DNA of 64,000 nt, taken from contig NZ_QXFH01000071.1 of NCBI RefSeq assembly GCF_003581615.1, forward strand, positions 106,001 to 170,000, in the 5' to 3' direction. Source of the stretch: Flagellimonas lutimaris (GTDB lineage Bacteria > Bacteroidota > Bacteroidia > Flavobacteriales > Flavobacteriaceae). The notes beneath the pieces were generated by a model, which did not search any database, was not told the origin of the DNA, and saw only the letters and a program-made list of their open reading frames with translations. Positions 8,846 through 17,861 of the stretch are shown piece by piece (position 1 is the stretch's first letter; every line of letters begins with the position of its first letter). The translations under genes were made by a program, and so were the position numbers.

Positions 8846-10171
8846 TTAAATATATTGGTTGATAATGTTCTCAAACAATTCCTGCTTACCGCTACTCTTT
8901 TTAATGTCTTGGTTTGCAGAGGCATGTTTGTGAAGATCTTCCAAACGGAGTTTGCCATCTTCAAATGACTTTCCGGAACCGGAGTCGAATGATGCATAGC
9001 GCTCTTTGCGCATTTGGCTGTATTTTGAATTTTCAAGAATATCGCTGGCTGCCATCAAAGCTCTGGCAAAAGCGTCCATACCGCCAATGTGAGCGTGGAA
9101 AATATCCTCCAAATCGGTCGAATTCCTTCTGATTTTGGCGTCAAAGTTTACACCACCTCCTTGGAAACCGTCTGCTTCCAAAATAATCAACATGGCTTGG
9201 GTAAGTTCATAGACATCCACGGGAAACTGATCGGTATCCCATCCGTTTTGGTAATCGCCTCTATTAGCGTCGATACTGCCCAGCATGTTGTTGTCCGCGG
9301 CAATTTGAAGTTCGTGCTCAAAGGTATGTTGGGCCAATGTTGCATGGTTTACCTCTATGTTAAGTTTGAAATCGTTTTGGAGGCCATATTTGTTCAAAAA
9401 GCCCAGTACAGTAGCTGAATCAAAATCATACTGATGCTTTGTGGGTTCCATGGGCTTTGGCTCAATAAAGAAGGTTCCCTTAAAACCTTGTGCACGGGCG
9501 TAGTCCTTGGCCATATGAAGGAATCTCGCCATATGATTCTGTTCACGGCCCATATCGGTGTTGAGCAGCGACATATATCCTTCACGTCCTCCCCAGAAAA
9601 CATAGTTTTCACCACCTAATTTTATAGTGGCATCCAAAGCATTCTTTACTTGGGCACCGGCGTAGGCCACCACATCAAAATCTGGATTGGTCGCAGCACC
9701 GTTCATATATCTTGGGTTACTGAAGCAATTTGCCGTTCCCCATAGCAGTTTTACTCCGGAATCTGACATTTTCTGTTTGGCATAGTCAGTAATGATTTCC
9801 AATCTTTTTTCGGATTCGGCCAATGTTTTTCCTTCATCGATCAAATCAAAATCATGGAAGCAGAAGTAGGGAGCTCCAATTTTTGTAATGAACTCAAATG
9901 CCGCATCCATTTTGTCCTTGGCCTGTTGTATAGGGTCTGTGTTGGTCAACCAAGGAAAATCTTGGGTAGGTGCTCCGAAAGGATCGCCACCAGTTCCGGT
10001 AAAGGTATGCCAGTAGGCAATGGCAAATTTAAAATGCTCTTTCATTGTTTTACCAGCGACTACTTTATTCTCATCGTAATATTTAAAGGATAACGGATTG
10101 TCCGATTTTTTCCCTTCAAATGAAATTTTACCTATTCCCTTGAAAAATTCCTTATCTCCTGTTATAATCAT
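8846..10171 (-). CDS. xylA: Xylose isomerase
   Basis: A 441-residue class II (long) xylose isomerase, converting D-xylose to D-xylulose with two divalent metals. Family motifs are all present: [15 protein letters not shown] (about 48-62), YFCFHDFDL with the catalytic His (about 98-106), [17 protein letters not shown] with metal ligands (about 230-246) and [19 protein letters not shown] (about 298-316). Length is normal for the family. It lies 12 bp downstream of xylB and 34 bp upstream of the symporter gene in the same operon, so import, isomerisation and phosphorylation are co-expressed. Cytoplasmic. Confidence 0.97.
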   Translation of the reverse strand: MIITGDKEFFKGIGKISFEGKKSDNPLSFKYYDENKVVAGKTMKEHFKFAIAYWHTFTGTGGDPFGAPTQDFPWLTNTDPIQQAKDKMDAAFEFITKIGAPYFCFHDFDLIDEGKTLAESEKRLEIITDYAKQKMSDSGVKLLWGTANCFSNPRYMNGAATNPDFDVVAYAGAQVKNALDATIKLGGENYVFWGGREGYMSLLNTDMGREQNHMARFLHMAKDYARAQGFKGTFFIEPKPMEPTKHQYDFDSATVLGFLNKYGLQNDFKLNIEVNHATLAQHTFEHELQIAADNNMLGSIDANRGDYQNGWDTDQFPVDVYELTQAMLIILEADGFQGGGVNFDAKIRRNSTDLEDIFHAHIGGMDAFARALMAASDILENSKYSQMRKERYASFDSGSGKSFEDGKLRLEDLHKHASANQDIKKSSGKQELFENIINQYI

Positions 10172-10183
10172 AATATTTAAAAT

Positions 10184-11668
10184 TCAATTGTGTATGTATT
10201 CGTTTAGATTATTTTTCCATGATTGATAAGCTTCTTGGTATTTTTCTGCAGAAGCATCTGGTTCGTATGTCTGTTGAACCTTATCTGTGGCCGTTGCTTC
10301 TCCAATACTGTTGAACTCACCGGAGGCATAGGCCGCGGCCCTCGCGGCTCCAACAGCACCCGTGGTTTCAACAATATCAATTTTACTATTGGAAAGTGTG
10401 GCTATTGTTTTTGAGAAAACACCGGCCCTAAAAAGATTGTCGTTCCCTGCTTTGATAGATGTGATGTCTACACCATCATTTTTTAAAATTTCCATCCCAT
10501 ATACAAACGAAAAAGCAATCCCTTCCAATGCAGCCCTGTATATGTGGGATGCTTTGTGAACGTTGAAATTGATGTTCAACATGCGAGATCCTTTGTTGAT
10601 ATTGTTCAACATGCGTTCCGCGCCGTTTCCAAAAGGTAAGATATGAAGTCCGTCCGACCCTATCGGAACCGACTCGGCTTGTTGGTTCATAACATCATAA
10701 CCGATACCTTTGCTCAGTTCGGAACGTACCCAACTGTATTGTATTCCTGTACCGTTGATACATAACAGTTTGCCTATTCTTGTGTCTTCTTTTGAATGAT
10801 TTACGTGGGCAAAACTGTTGATTCGGGTGTGTTCCTGTGTTTTTTTCTGTCCCGATATGGCATACACTACGCCCGATGTTCCCCCGGTGGCAGCAATTTC
10901 GCCTGGTTCCATAACATTGAGTGCCAATGCGTTGTTAGGTTGGTCGCCGGCCCTGTACATTACGGGTATTCCATCGGGCAGCCCCGATTCGGCAGCCCCT
11001 TGTTTGTTTACAACCCCTTGTTCAGAAAAGGAGGGACGAATTTCGGGGACTGAAGCTGGATCTATACCGGCATCTTCCAACAACCATGAGGCTACTTTGT
11101 TTTCATTAAAATCCCACATGATTCCCTCGGAAAGCCCCGATGGCGTAGTGACACATGAGCCGGTAAGCTTCATGGCCAAGAAATCACCGGGCAGCATAAA
11201 CTTATCTATTTTGGCAAAGGTGTCAGGTTCGTTATCCTTTACCCACTTTAGTTTGGAAAGGGTAAAATTGCCAGGAGAATTCAATAGATGGTCTACGCAT
11301 TTGGATTTTCCTGAGTTTTGGAACAATTGTTCGCCAATGTCCACGGCCCTGCTATCGCACCAAATAATGGAAGGCCTAAGTACATTTTGGGACTTGTCCA
11401 CCACGACCAATCCGTGCATTTGGTAGGATATTCCAATACCTTTGATCGTATTTTTATCAATGGAGTTCTTTGAGATGATTTGCTGTGTTGCCAAGCAGGC
11501 ATATTTCCACCACAGGTCGGGGTTTTGTTCGCCCCAGCCAATGTTTATCGAATCGATTGGCATTTCTTTTTTAGGTTCTTGCACAACGTCCTTTACTTTG
11601 CCAGTCTTGGCTTCCACCAGGGCAACCTTTATCGAGGAACTACCAATATCATAACCTATCCAATACAT
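10184..11668 (-). CDS. xylB: Xylulokinase
   Basis: A 494-residue FGGY-family kinase, phosphorylating D-xylulose to D-xylulose 5-phosphate for the pentose phosphate pathway. It begins YWIGYDIGSSSIKVALVEA (ATP-binding phosphate-1 motif), contains YQMHGLVVVD (about 85-94) and the C-terminal ATP-binding GGTSGVVYAI segment at about 263-272. Length is as usual. It is the first gene of the minus-strand xylB-xylA-symporter operon. A TATATTTG -7 element sits at 11704-11711 on the minus strand, directly below a LacI-type palindrome, so it is probably repressed without xylan-derived inducer. Confidence 0.95.
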   Translation of the reverse strand: MYWIGYDIGSSSIKVALVEAKTGKVKDVVQEPKKEMPIDSINIGWGEQNPDLWWKYACLATQQIISKNSIDKNTIKGIGISYQMHGLVVVDKSQNVLRPSIIWCDSRAVDIGEQLFQNSGKSKCVDHLLNSPGNFTLSKLKWVKDNEPDTFAKIDKFMLPGDFLAMKLTGSCVTTPSGLSEGIMWDFNENKVASWLLEDAGIDPASVPEIRPSFSEQGVVNKQGAAESGLPDGIPVMYRAGDQPNNALALNVMEPGEIAATGGTSGVVYAISGQKKTQEHTRINSFAHVNHSKEDTRIGKLLCINGTGIQYSWVRSELSKGIGYDVMNQQAESVPIGSDGLHILPFGNGAERMLNNINKGSRMLNINFNVHKASHIYRAALEGIAFSFVYGMEILKNDGVDITSIKAGNDNLFRAGVFSKTIATLSNSKIDIVETTGAVGAARAAAYASGEFNSIGEATATDKVQQTYEPDASAEKYQEAYQSWKNNLNEYIHN

Positions 11669-11703
11669 TGATCAAAAATTACGTATTTTTTAATTATATT
11701 TTT

Positions 11704-11731
11704 CAAATATAGTTAACGGAATCGATTGCGT
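11704..11731 (-). promoter_or_regulatory. xylB promoter with LacI-type operator
   Basis: On the minus strand, TATATTTG (complement of 11704-11711) matches the Bacteroidota -7 consensus TAnnTTTG. Immediately upstream, 11716-11731 reads ACGGAATCGATTGCGT, a 16-bp palindrome with a single mismatched pair (extended by TT..AA on the outside). The operator would cover the spacer between -7 and -33, which suits repression. Binding by the adjacent LacI protein is inference. Confidence 0.7.
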
Positions 11732-11940
11732 AAATTAAATTTTAATTTTCTTTTTGTGAAGTAGCCAATATAGAGGGTTCCCCGTCTTTTTACCATCCTG
11801 TAAATGTGTTCAAAAGCGGAGATTTTAGAAATTCGATTTTAAAAAATTATTGTATAAAAAAACTAAAAGTTAATTTAGTCACCAATAGTTCAAGTCCATT
11901 AGCATTCCTCGACTTGAATAATCTAATTGCAATTTGAACA

Positions 11941-12978
11941 ATGAAGATTAAAAAAGAGGTTACCATATACGATCTTGCTAAAGAGTTGAATTATTCTCCC
12001 TCTACCATTTCAAGGGCACTGAACAACCATAAGAGCATTAGCAAAAAAACCGTAAAACTGATTAAAGAGGCCGCGGAAGAAATGGGGTATCGACCCAATA
12101 ACTTGGCAGCCGGATTAAGAAGCAACAAAAGTAATACCATTGGAGTGCTCATTTCCAGGATAAATAGGCCATTTGTCTCTTCACTGATCAGCGGTATCGA
12201 AAATACGGCCCGAAAGGCAGGTTACAATGTGCTGATAAGTCAGTCCAATGATAAATACCAAAGTGAAATCAACAATAGCAATGCCCTTTATGATAGTAGG
12301 ATCAGCGGTCTTATTGTCTCTTTATCCATGGAGACCATCGATATGGGGCATTTTGAAAAATTTATGGAAAATGGTATTCCAATCGTTTTTGTGGATAGGG
12401 TTCCCAGCAATTTCAATTCTTACAAAGTGGTCATCGATAACTATACTGCAGGATATTCGGCTACAAAGCATTTGATAGAGCAGGGCTGTAAAAGAATTGC
12501 ACATTTTGCGGGAGCCAAGCACCGTAATGTATACTTGGAACGAAAAAAGGGGTATTTGGATGCACTTCGTGAACACGGACTTCCCATAGAGGATAAACTA
12601 GTAGTTAATTTTAAGACCTTGAGTTTTGATGAAGGTACCAAAGCCACCGAAAAATTGTTAAAAATGACCAACCCACCGGATGGTATCTTCGCTGCCAACG
12701 ATACTACGGGGGTTAGTGCGATTATGTGTGCTAAAAAATTAGGGGTAAAGGTTCCGGACCAATTGGCAGTTATCGGTTTTAACGATGACCCTATTTCATC
12801 AATCGTGCAACCATCATTATCCACAGTATCGCACCCTGCAAGTAAAATGGGTGCAATCTCTGCCAAAAGAATACTTGAGCATTCGGCACAGAGTTACGAT
12901 GCCGACCTTTCTGAAATCACCGTATTGGGAACCGAAATTATTGCACGTGGTTCCTCATTGAGAACGGTAAAATCTTAA
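11941..12978 (+). CDS. LacI-family transcriptional regulator
   Basis: A 345-residue repressor-type regulator: N-terminal helix-turn-helix TIYDLAKELNYSPSTISRAL (about 8-27), hinge MGYRPNNLAAGLRS (about 50-63), then a periplasmic-binding-protein-like sensor domain (GVLISRINRPFVSSLISGIE ... VIGFNDDPISSIVQPSLSTV near 279-298). It lies between the xylose operon and the uronate operon and is divergent from xylB with a 272-bp gap. Palindromes of typical LacI-operator form near ACGCAATCGATTGCGT occur beside xylB, the GH3 gene and the GH67 gene, so it most likely governs the whole xylan/glucuronate locus. Inducer unknown (xylose, glucuronate or a derivative). Its stop overlaps the convergent DctM gene by 4 bp. 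Confidence 0.9.
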   Translation: MKIKKEVTIYDLAKELNYSPSTISRALNNHKSISKKTVKLIKEAAEEMGYRPNNLAAGLRSNKSNTIGVLISRINRPFVSSLISGIENTARKAGYNVLISQSNDKYQSEINNSNALYDSRISGLIVSLSMETIDMGHFEKFMENGIPIVFVDRVPSNFNSYKVVIDNYTAGYSATKHLIEQGCKRIAHFAGAKHRNVYLERKKGYLDALREHGLPIEDKLVVNFKTLSFDEGTKATEKLLKMTNPPDGIFAANDTTGVSAIMCAKKLGVKVPDQLAVIGFNDDPISSIVQPSLSTVSHPASKMGAISAKRILEHSAQSYDADLSEITVLGTEIIARGSSLRTVKS

Positions 12979-14261
12979 AACCCGAAGAGGCTTGGAAGCC
13001 ATAGGCTCAATTCTGGAAAAACACTCACCAATATAAGCGCTAAGATCATAGCCAAAAATAACGGGAGCAATGGGCGTATCACTTTTTGGATGGTCGTTTT
13101 GCCGACCCCTACACCTATAAAGAGCACAGAGCCTACCGGGGGCGTGCATAGACCTATACACAGATTCAAAACCATTATGATTCCAAAATGTACAGGATCT
13201 ATTCCTATAGCAGTCACCACTGGCAAAAATATGGGGGTAAATATTAATACCGCAGGTGTCATGTCCATAAAAATACCAACGACGAGCAGAATAATGTTGA
13301 TTAGGATGATCACCATGATCTTATTATCGCTCAATCCCAACAATAACTGGGTCACCGTTTGGGGGATGTTCTCGTAAGAAAGTACCCAGGACATGGAAAT
13401 GGAGACTGCAATAAGTAGCATCACAATGGCAATGGTGGATGCCGATTCCACCAAAATAGGCCTAATGTCCTTGAGGGATATTTCCTTATAGGCCATTGCC
13501 AAAACAAGGCAATAGATAACTGCTACCGATGACGCTTCCGTTGCCGTAAATATTCCAGCTACGATGCCTCCTATTACTACAATCAAAAGAAACAAACTGG
13601 GAAGAGCATTTAAAAAAGTGGTCAATATGGTCTTGAAAGAAGTGCGGTCTGCCGTAGGATATCCTTTTCGTTTGGCCCAGATGTATGCCACGATCATTAA
13701 AAAAAGCCCAGTGATGATTCCCGGGAGATAGCCAGCCAAAAACAATGCCCCGATACTTACACCCCCACTTGCTACCGAATAAATAATGAATATATTGCTG
13801 GGAGGGATTACAAGCCCTGTAGTGGCCGAGGTAACGTTCACAGCAACCCCAAATCCCTTATCGTAACCTGATTCTTCCATTTTGTCGGACATAAATCCTC
13901 CAATTGCAGCGGCAGCCGCACCGGCCGATCCTGCAATGGCCCCGAACAACATGGCGGCCACAATGTTAACATGGGCCAATCCGCCAGGTAGGGCGCCTAC
14001 CAAACTTTTTGCAAAGGCAATCAACCGCTCAGCAATACCCCCCTTGTTCATGATGTGCCCTGCCAAAATAAAAAATGGAATGGCTAGGATGGAAAAACTG
14101 TCCAACCCCGTCACCAATCGTTGTGCAATGGTGGTTAATGCGGGAAATGTATCAACACTGACCAATAAGGTCAACATGGATGAAACCCCGAGGCTCCAAG
14201 CAACAGGTACCCGGAGGGAAATCAATATGAGAAAGCTTAGGACAAGAATACTAATTTCCAT
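12975..14261 (-). CDS. TRAP transporter large permease (DctM)
   Basis: A 428-residue membrane protein with about 12 hydrophobic segments, the DctM subunit that forms the ion-coupled channel of TRAP systems. Landmarks: PFFILAGHIMNKGGIAERLI (about 61-80), GAIAGSAGAAAAAIGGFM (about 107-124) and NLCIGLCTPPVGSVLFIG near 366. It overlaps the small permease gene (14251-14727) by 11 bp, and both follow the binding protein gene directly, giving a full dctP-dctQ-dctM set. Neighbouring uxaC and KDPG aldolase genes point to a hexuronate (glucuronate or its methyl ether) as the cargo. Confidence 0.92.
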   Translation of the reverse strand: MEISILVLSFLILISLRVPVAWSLGVSSMLTLLVSVDTFPALTTIAQRLVTGLDSFSILAIPFFILAGHIMNKGGIAERLIAFAKSLVGALPGGLAHVNIVAAMLFGAIAGSAGAAAAAIGGFMSDKMEESGYDKGFGVAVNVTSATTGLVIPPSNIFIIYSVASGGVSIGALFLAGYLPGIITGLFLMIVAYIWAKRKGYPTADRTSFKTILTTFLNALPSLFLLIVVIGGIVAGIFTATEASSVAVIYCLVLAMAYKEISLKDIRPILVESASTIAIVMLLIAVSISMSWVLSYENIPQTVTQLLLGLSDNKIMVIILINIILLVVGIFMDMTPAVLIFTPIFLPVVTAIGIDPVHFGIIMVLNLCIGLCTPPVGSVLFIGVGVGKTTIQKVIRPLLPLFLAMILALILVSVFPELSLWLPSLFGF

Positions 14262-14727
14262 TCTTCATGTTTTTTAATAGATCAAAGAGTTCTGAAAGTT
14301 TGTAGTAAAGGATAAAAATACCTGATATGGGTAATACCATATTTACAAAGCCTATAGGTAGTTGTAGCGCCGGTGAGGTTTGGCCCAACGCAAAGGAAAT
14401 ATAAACGTACCGCAGTCCTCCTATCAAAAAAACCAACACCGCAAAAAGCAATACCATACTATGAACAATGAGGTTCAAGTAATTTTTTTTCTTGGGGTCA
14501 AGGTTTTGGGGCCAAAGATCAATTGCAATATGTAGTTTTCTTCCCGAAGCATAAGCGGCTCCCAAAATACTGAGCCAAACCAATAAAAATCGAGCAAGCT
14601 CATCGGTCCAAGAACTTTGGCTTTCCAACAAATATCTGGTGAACACCCCCCAAACAACATCAAGGACCATCGCCGCCAATATTATGGCCAGCACCCATTC
14701 CAGAAAAGTATCAATGCGCTTTTTCAT
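14251..14727 (-). CDS. TRAP transporter small permease (DctQ)
   Basis: A 158-residue protein with four hydrophobic segments and the family segment FTRYLLESQSSWTDELARFLLVW (about 30-52), in which the W.E/DE.AR pattern typical of DctQ is seen. It pairs with the DctM subunit. Its ATG at 14727 overlaps the last base of the DctP stop, and its end overlaps the DctM start by 11 bp, so translation is probably coupled. Confidence 0.9.
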   Translation of the reverse strand: MKKRIDTFLEWVLAIILAAMVLDVVWGVFTRYLLESQSSWTDELARFLLVWLSILGAAYASGRKLHIAIDLWPQNLDPKKKNYLNLIVHSMVLLFAVLVFLIGGLRYVYISFALGQTSPALQLPIGFVNMVLPISGIFILYYKLSELFDLLKNMKNGN

Positions 14728-15701
14728 TAGTGTACTTTTTTAATTTCTTCCACCAGCTCATATAAATGGCTGTCTTTTTCTTTTAAGGACTGGAGCATTG
14801 GTTCCGCTTTTTCTTCAAAACTAGATTTGTCAGGGTGTGATACATGCACCCCCGCCTTTTTTATTTCGCTCAAGGCTTCGCGTTCGGCTTTTTCCCAAAG
14901 CTCCCGTTGCAAAACTGTAGCTTCCTGAACCGCTTCCATCAACCACTCTTTCTCTTGTGGGTTCAATTTGTTCCAAGTTATTGTTCCGATCACCAAAATA
15001 TCCGGTATGGAGCTGTGTTCGTTAAGGGAGAAATATTTACAGACCTCATAATGTTTGGACGTGTAGAAGCTGGGGAGATTGTTCTCTGCGCCATCCACAA
15101 CACCTTGCTGCAGCGAGGTATAAAGCTCTGCCCAGGAAATTGGAGTAGGGGAGCCACCGAATTGTTTAACCATTTCAATGGCAGTGGGGCTTTGCATCAC
15201 CCGAATTTTTAGTCCCTGAAGATCTTCAGGTTTATTAATTGGGGTATCCTTGGTATAAAAAGATCGGTTTCCGGCATCAAAATAAGTCAATCCTTTCAAC
15301 CAATATTGTTCAGACCCCGAAAGCAATTTTTTTCCGATACTACTGTCGTATATTTTAAATCGATGTGCATTATCACGAAATATATATGGGTAACCCAGAA
15401 CTTTAAGGTCCGGTGAAAAGTTCTCCATTACCGCAGCGGATACCTTGGTCATGCCCAAACTTCCAATTTGTAACAATTCCAAGGATTGCTTTTCCGAACC
15501 CAATTGACTACTGGGGTAAATTTCAATTTTAAGCTTGCCCTCTGATTTTTTTTCTACCAGGTTGGCCATATACACCATCGCCTCGTGTACAGGATGGTTT
15601 ACACTGAGACTATGTGCCAATTTAATGGAATTGACATCCTTGTTCTCTGGTCGGCAGGAAAGGAGAAAGACAAAAATTATGGGGAACCACCACGATTTCA
15701 T
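14727..15701 (-). CDS. TRAP transporter substrate-binding protein (DctP)
   Basis: A 324-residue extracytoplasmic solute receptor. The N-terminus MKSWWFPIIFVFLLSCRPE is a lipoprotein signal (LSC lipobox, Cys16), so it is membrane-anchored in the periplasm. The DctP fold is seen in IKLAHSLSVNHPVHEAM, the KLKIEIYPSSQLGSEKQSLELLQIG segment, the ligand-binding motif LQGLKIRVMQSP (about 164-175, Arg pairing with a carboxylate) and LQQGVVDGAENN (about 202-213). The conserved Arg fits an acid sugar ligand. Its start overlaps the aldolase stop by 4 bp in the minus-strand uronate operon. Confidence 0.92.
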   Translation of the reverse strand: MKSWWFPIIFVFLLSCRPENKDVNSIKLAHSLSVNHPVHEAMVYMANLVEKKSEGKLKIEIYPSSQLGSEKQSLELLQIGSLGMTKVSAAVMENFSPDLKVLGYPYIFRDNAHRFKIYDSSIGKKLLSGSEQYWLKGLTYFDAGNRSFYTKDTPINKPEDLQGLKIRVMQSPTAIEMVKQFGGSPTPISWAELYTSLQQGVVDGAENNLPSFYTSKHYEVCKYFSLNEHSSIPDILVIGTITWNKLNPQEKEWLMEAVQEATVLQRELWEKAEREALSEIKKAGVHVSHPDKSSFEEKAEPMLQSLKEKDSHLYELVEEIKKVH

Positions 15702-16369
15702 ACTTTTTTAATCTGTTGTATGATAGCAAGTACTTCCTTCACTTTTTGGGTGATGAGGTTGAAATTCCCTTCAACCAATGCTTGTTTATCTATGAGCTTG
15801 GAACCCATGCCAACACAGGTAGCGCCAGCATCGAACCAACTGGTCAAATTTTCCTTGGAGGTGTCCACTCCACCCGTGGGCATAATATTGGTCCAAGGTT
15901 GTGGTCCTTTGACCGCTTTGATAAACTGTGGCCCATAGACTTCTGCAGGGAATAGCTTTACCACTTCGCATCCCAATTCCTCCGCCCTTGTAATTTCGGT
16001 AAGGGTACCGCACCCAGGAGACCAGAAAATCTTTTTTCGATTACAGATAATGGCAATGTCCTCGCGCAATACGGGGGTTACCACAAATGAAGCTCCCATA
16101 TTGATGAAATTGGATGCTGTGGCAGCATCGGTAACGGAACCTACTCCCAAGATCATTTCCGGGCATTCCTTATTGCAGAAGTCCACCAATTGGGAAAATA
16201 CCCGCTCTGCATTTTCACCACGATGGGTAAATTCAAATAATCTTGCACCGCCATCATAACAAGCTTTTACCACCTGTTGTACCATTTTGGGGTCGGAATT
16301 ATAGTATAGTGGGACAAATCCTGTATCGCCCATGGTTTTAAAAACCTCGTTTCGGGTATATTTTTTCAT
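15698..16369 (-). CDS. KDPG/KHG aldolase
   Basis: A 223-residue (beta/alpha)8 class I aldolase that splits 2-keto-3-deoxy-6-phosphogluconate into pyruvate and glyceraldehyde 3-phosphate. Seen: GARLFEFTHRGENA with the Glu and Arg of the active site (about 41-54), ILGVGSVTDAATA (about 73-85), FVVTPV (about 94-99), SPGCGTLTEI (about 115-124) and VVKLFPAE with the Schiff-base Lys (about 136-143), IMPTGGV. In most family members the early strand motif is E(I/V)T.R; here FEFTHR. It lies between uxaC (53 bp upstream) and dctP (4-bp overlap) and is the last step of the glucuronate route with KdgK. Confidence 0.92.
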   Translation of the reverse strand: MKKYTRNEVFKTMGDTGFVPLYYNSDPKMVQQVVKACYDGGARLFEFTHRGENAERVFSQLVDFCNKECPEMILGVGSVTDAATASNFINMGASFVVTPVLREDIAIICNRKKIFWSPGCGTLTEITRAEELGCEVVKLFPAEVYGPQFIKAVKGPQPWTNIMPTGGVDTSKENLTSWFDAGATCVGMGSKLIDKQALVEGNFNLITQKVKEVLAIIQQIKKV

Positions 16370-16422
16370 GTATCTACTAATGTTTATTTAGTCAAAAGAT
16401 TTTTTAGGTAACGGTATGATTT

Positions 16423-17841
16423 TCAGCTATTTTTTACTGCATTGGGAAGTTGAAAAAATGTTTTAGCATTCTTGTAGGTTATGTCCTCCACGATTTTTCC
16501 GATCCATTCAATGTCATTGGGTAGAAGTCCCTCCTTAAGATCATTGCCCAGCATGTTGCAGAGCACTCTTCTGAAATATTCGTGCCTGGGAAGGGACAGT
16601 AAACTTCGGCTATCGGTGAGCATACCTACCGAACAGCTTAGCAATCCTATATTGGACAATGTGTTCAATTGGTTTTCGATACCTTGTTTTTGATCTAAAA
16701 ACCACCAAGCAGCACCAAATTGAACCTTCGATTTGATTCCTTCTCCCGTAAAATTTCCGGCCATAGTGGCAAAAACCTCATTGTCCGATGGGTTGGAATT
16801 ATATAGAATGGTCTTGGGCAGACTGTCGTTCATGTTCAATTGGTTCAGTAAACTGGCCAGCTGTTCAGCATGTTGATAATCCCCGATGCTGTCCACTCCG
16901 GCATCGATACCGACTTTCTTCAGGATTGCTTTGTTGGTATTCCTTATCGGGCCCAAATGCAATTGCATAACCCAATTTTTCTCATGGTATAATTGTCCAA
17001 GGATATTTAGAATTGCAGTTTTGTATATGGCAACCTCCTTCTTGGAAATTGATTTTTCACCCAAGCGAAGCGATAAAATAGTATTCACTTGATCTTCGGT
17101 ATATTCAACTCCATGCGCATGAGATAAACCGTGATCGGAGAGTCTACATCCATTTTCATGAAAATAATCGACTCTTTTTCGAATCACTTCTTTTAAGGAA
17201 TCAAAATCGGTGATTTCGATACCTGTAATCTTGGACAAGGTGTTTAGATAGTCAATAAAATCGACCTTTTCAATGTCAATCAATCCATCGGGCCTAAAAG
17301 TGGGCAGTACGTTTACGGAATAGTCAGATTCCGCCAGTTGGGAATGATAACGTAAATCGTCCAAAGGGTCATCCGTTGTGCAGACTACCTCCACATTCAT
17401 GCGCCGAATTAGATTTTGTGATGAAAAATCTGGATTTTCAAGTTGTTTGTTGCAGTCACGGTAAATATCGGAGGCGCTTTTGGCATCCAATAGCTCATCA
17501 ATGCCGAAATACCTGCTCAATTCCAGGTGTGTCCAATGATACAATGGGTTTCTAAGTGAATAGGGTACCGTCTCGGCCCACTTTTGGAATTTTTCTTCGT
17601 CGGTGGCATTGCCCGTAATGTATTTTTCTTCGATACCCAAGGCTCGCATGGCCCTCCACTTATAGTGATCCCCTTGGATCCAAATTTTGGTCAAGTTTGC
17701 AAAATTTTTGTTTTCTGCAATTTCATTGACTGGAAGATGACTGTGGAAATCTATTATGGGTTGATTTTTTGCGAAGTTGTGATATAGTTCTTTTGCGTAA
17801 TCCGTTTGGAGCAAAAAATCGTCCTGTATAAATTTTTTCAT
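16423..17841 (-). CDS. uxaC: Glucuronate isomerase
   Basis: A 472-residue uronate isomerase of the amidohydrolase superfamily, converting D-glucuronate to D-fructuronate (and galacturonate to tagaturonate). The start IIDFHSHLPVNEIAENKNFANL carries the H-x-H metal motif (about 33-35), followed by WIQGDHYKWRAMRALGI (about 53-69) and VCTTDDPLDDLRYH (about 162-175); LHLGPIRNTN and WWFLDQKQG further on are also family segments. It starts 21 bp after the GH3 stop (17862) in the same minus-strand unit, so beta-xylosidase, isomerase, aldolase and TRAP transport are co-expressed from the promoter near 20.15 kb. Cytoplasmic. Confidence 0.96.
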   Translation of the reverse strand: MKKFIQDDFLLQTDYAKELYHNFAKNQPIIDFHSHLPVNEIAENKNFANLTKIWIQGDHYKWRAMRALGIEEKYITGNATDEEKFQKWAETVPYSLRNPLYHWTHLELSRYFGIDELLDAKSASDIYRDCNKQLENPDFSSQNLIRRMNVEVVCTTDDPLDDLRYHSQLAESDYSVNVLPTFRPDGLIDIEKVDFIDYLNTLSKITGIEITDFDSLKEVIRKRVDYFHENGCRLSDHGLSHAHGVEYTEDQVNTILSLRLGEKSISKKEVAIYKTAILNILGQLYHEKNWVMQLHLGPIRNTNKAILKKVGIDAGVDSIGDYQHAEQLASLLNQLNMNDSLPKTILYNSNPSDNEVFATMAGNFTGEGIKSKVQFGAAWWFLDQKQGIENQLNTLSNIGLLSCSVGMLTDSRSLLSLPRHEYFRRVLCNMLGNDLKEGLLPNDIEWIGKIVEDITYKNAKTFFQLPNAVKNS

Positions 17842-17861
17842 GCTTTGATTTCTAGATAGGT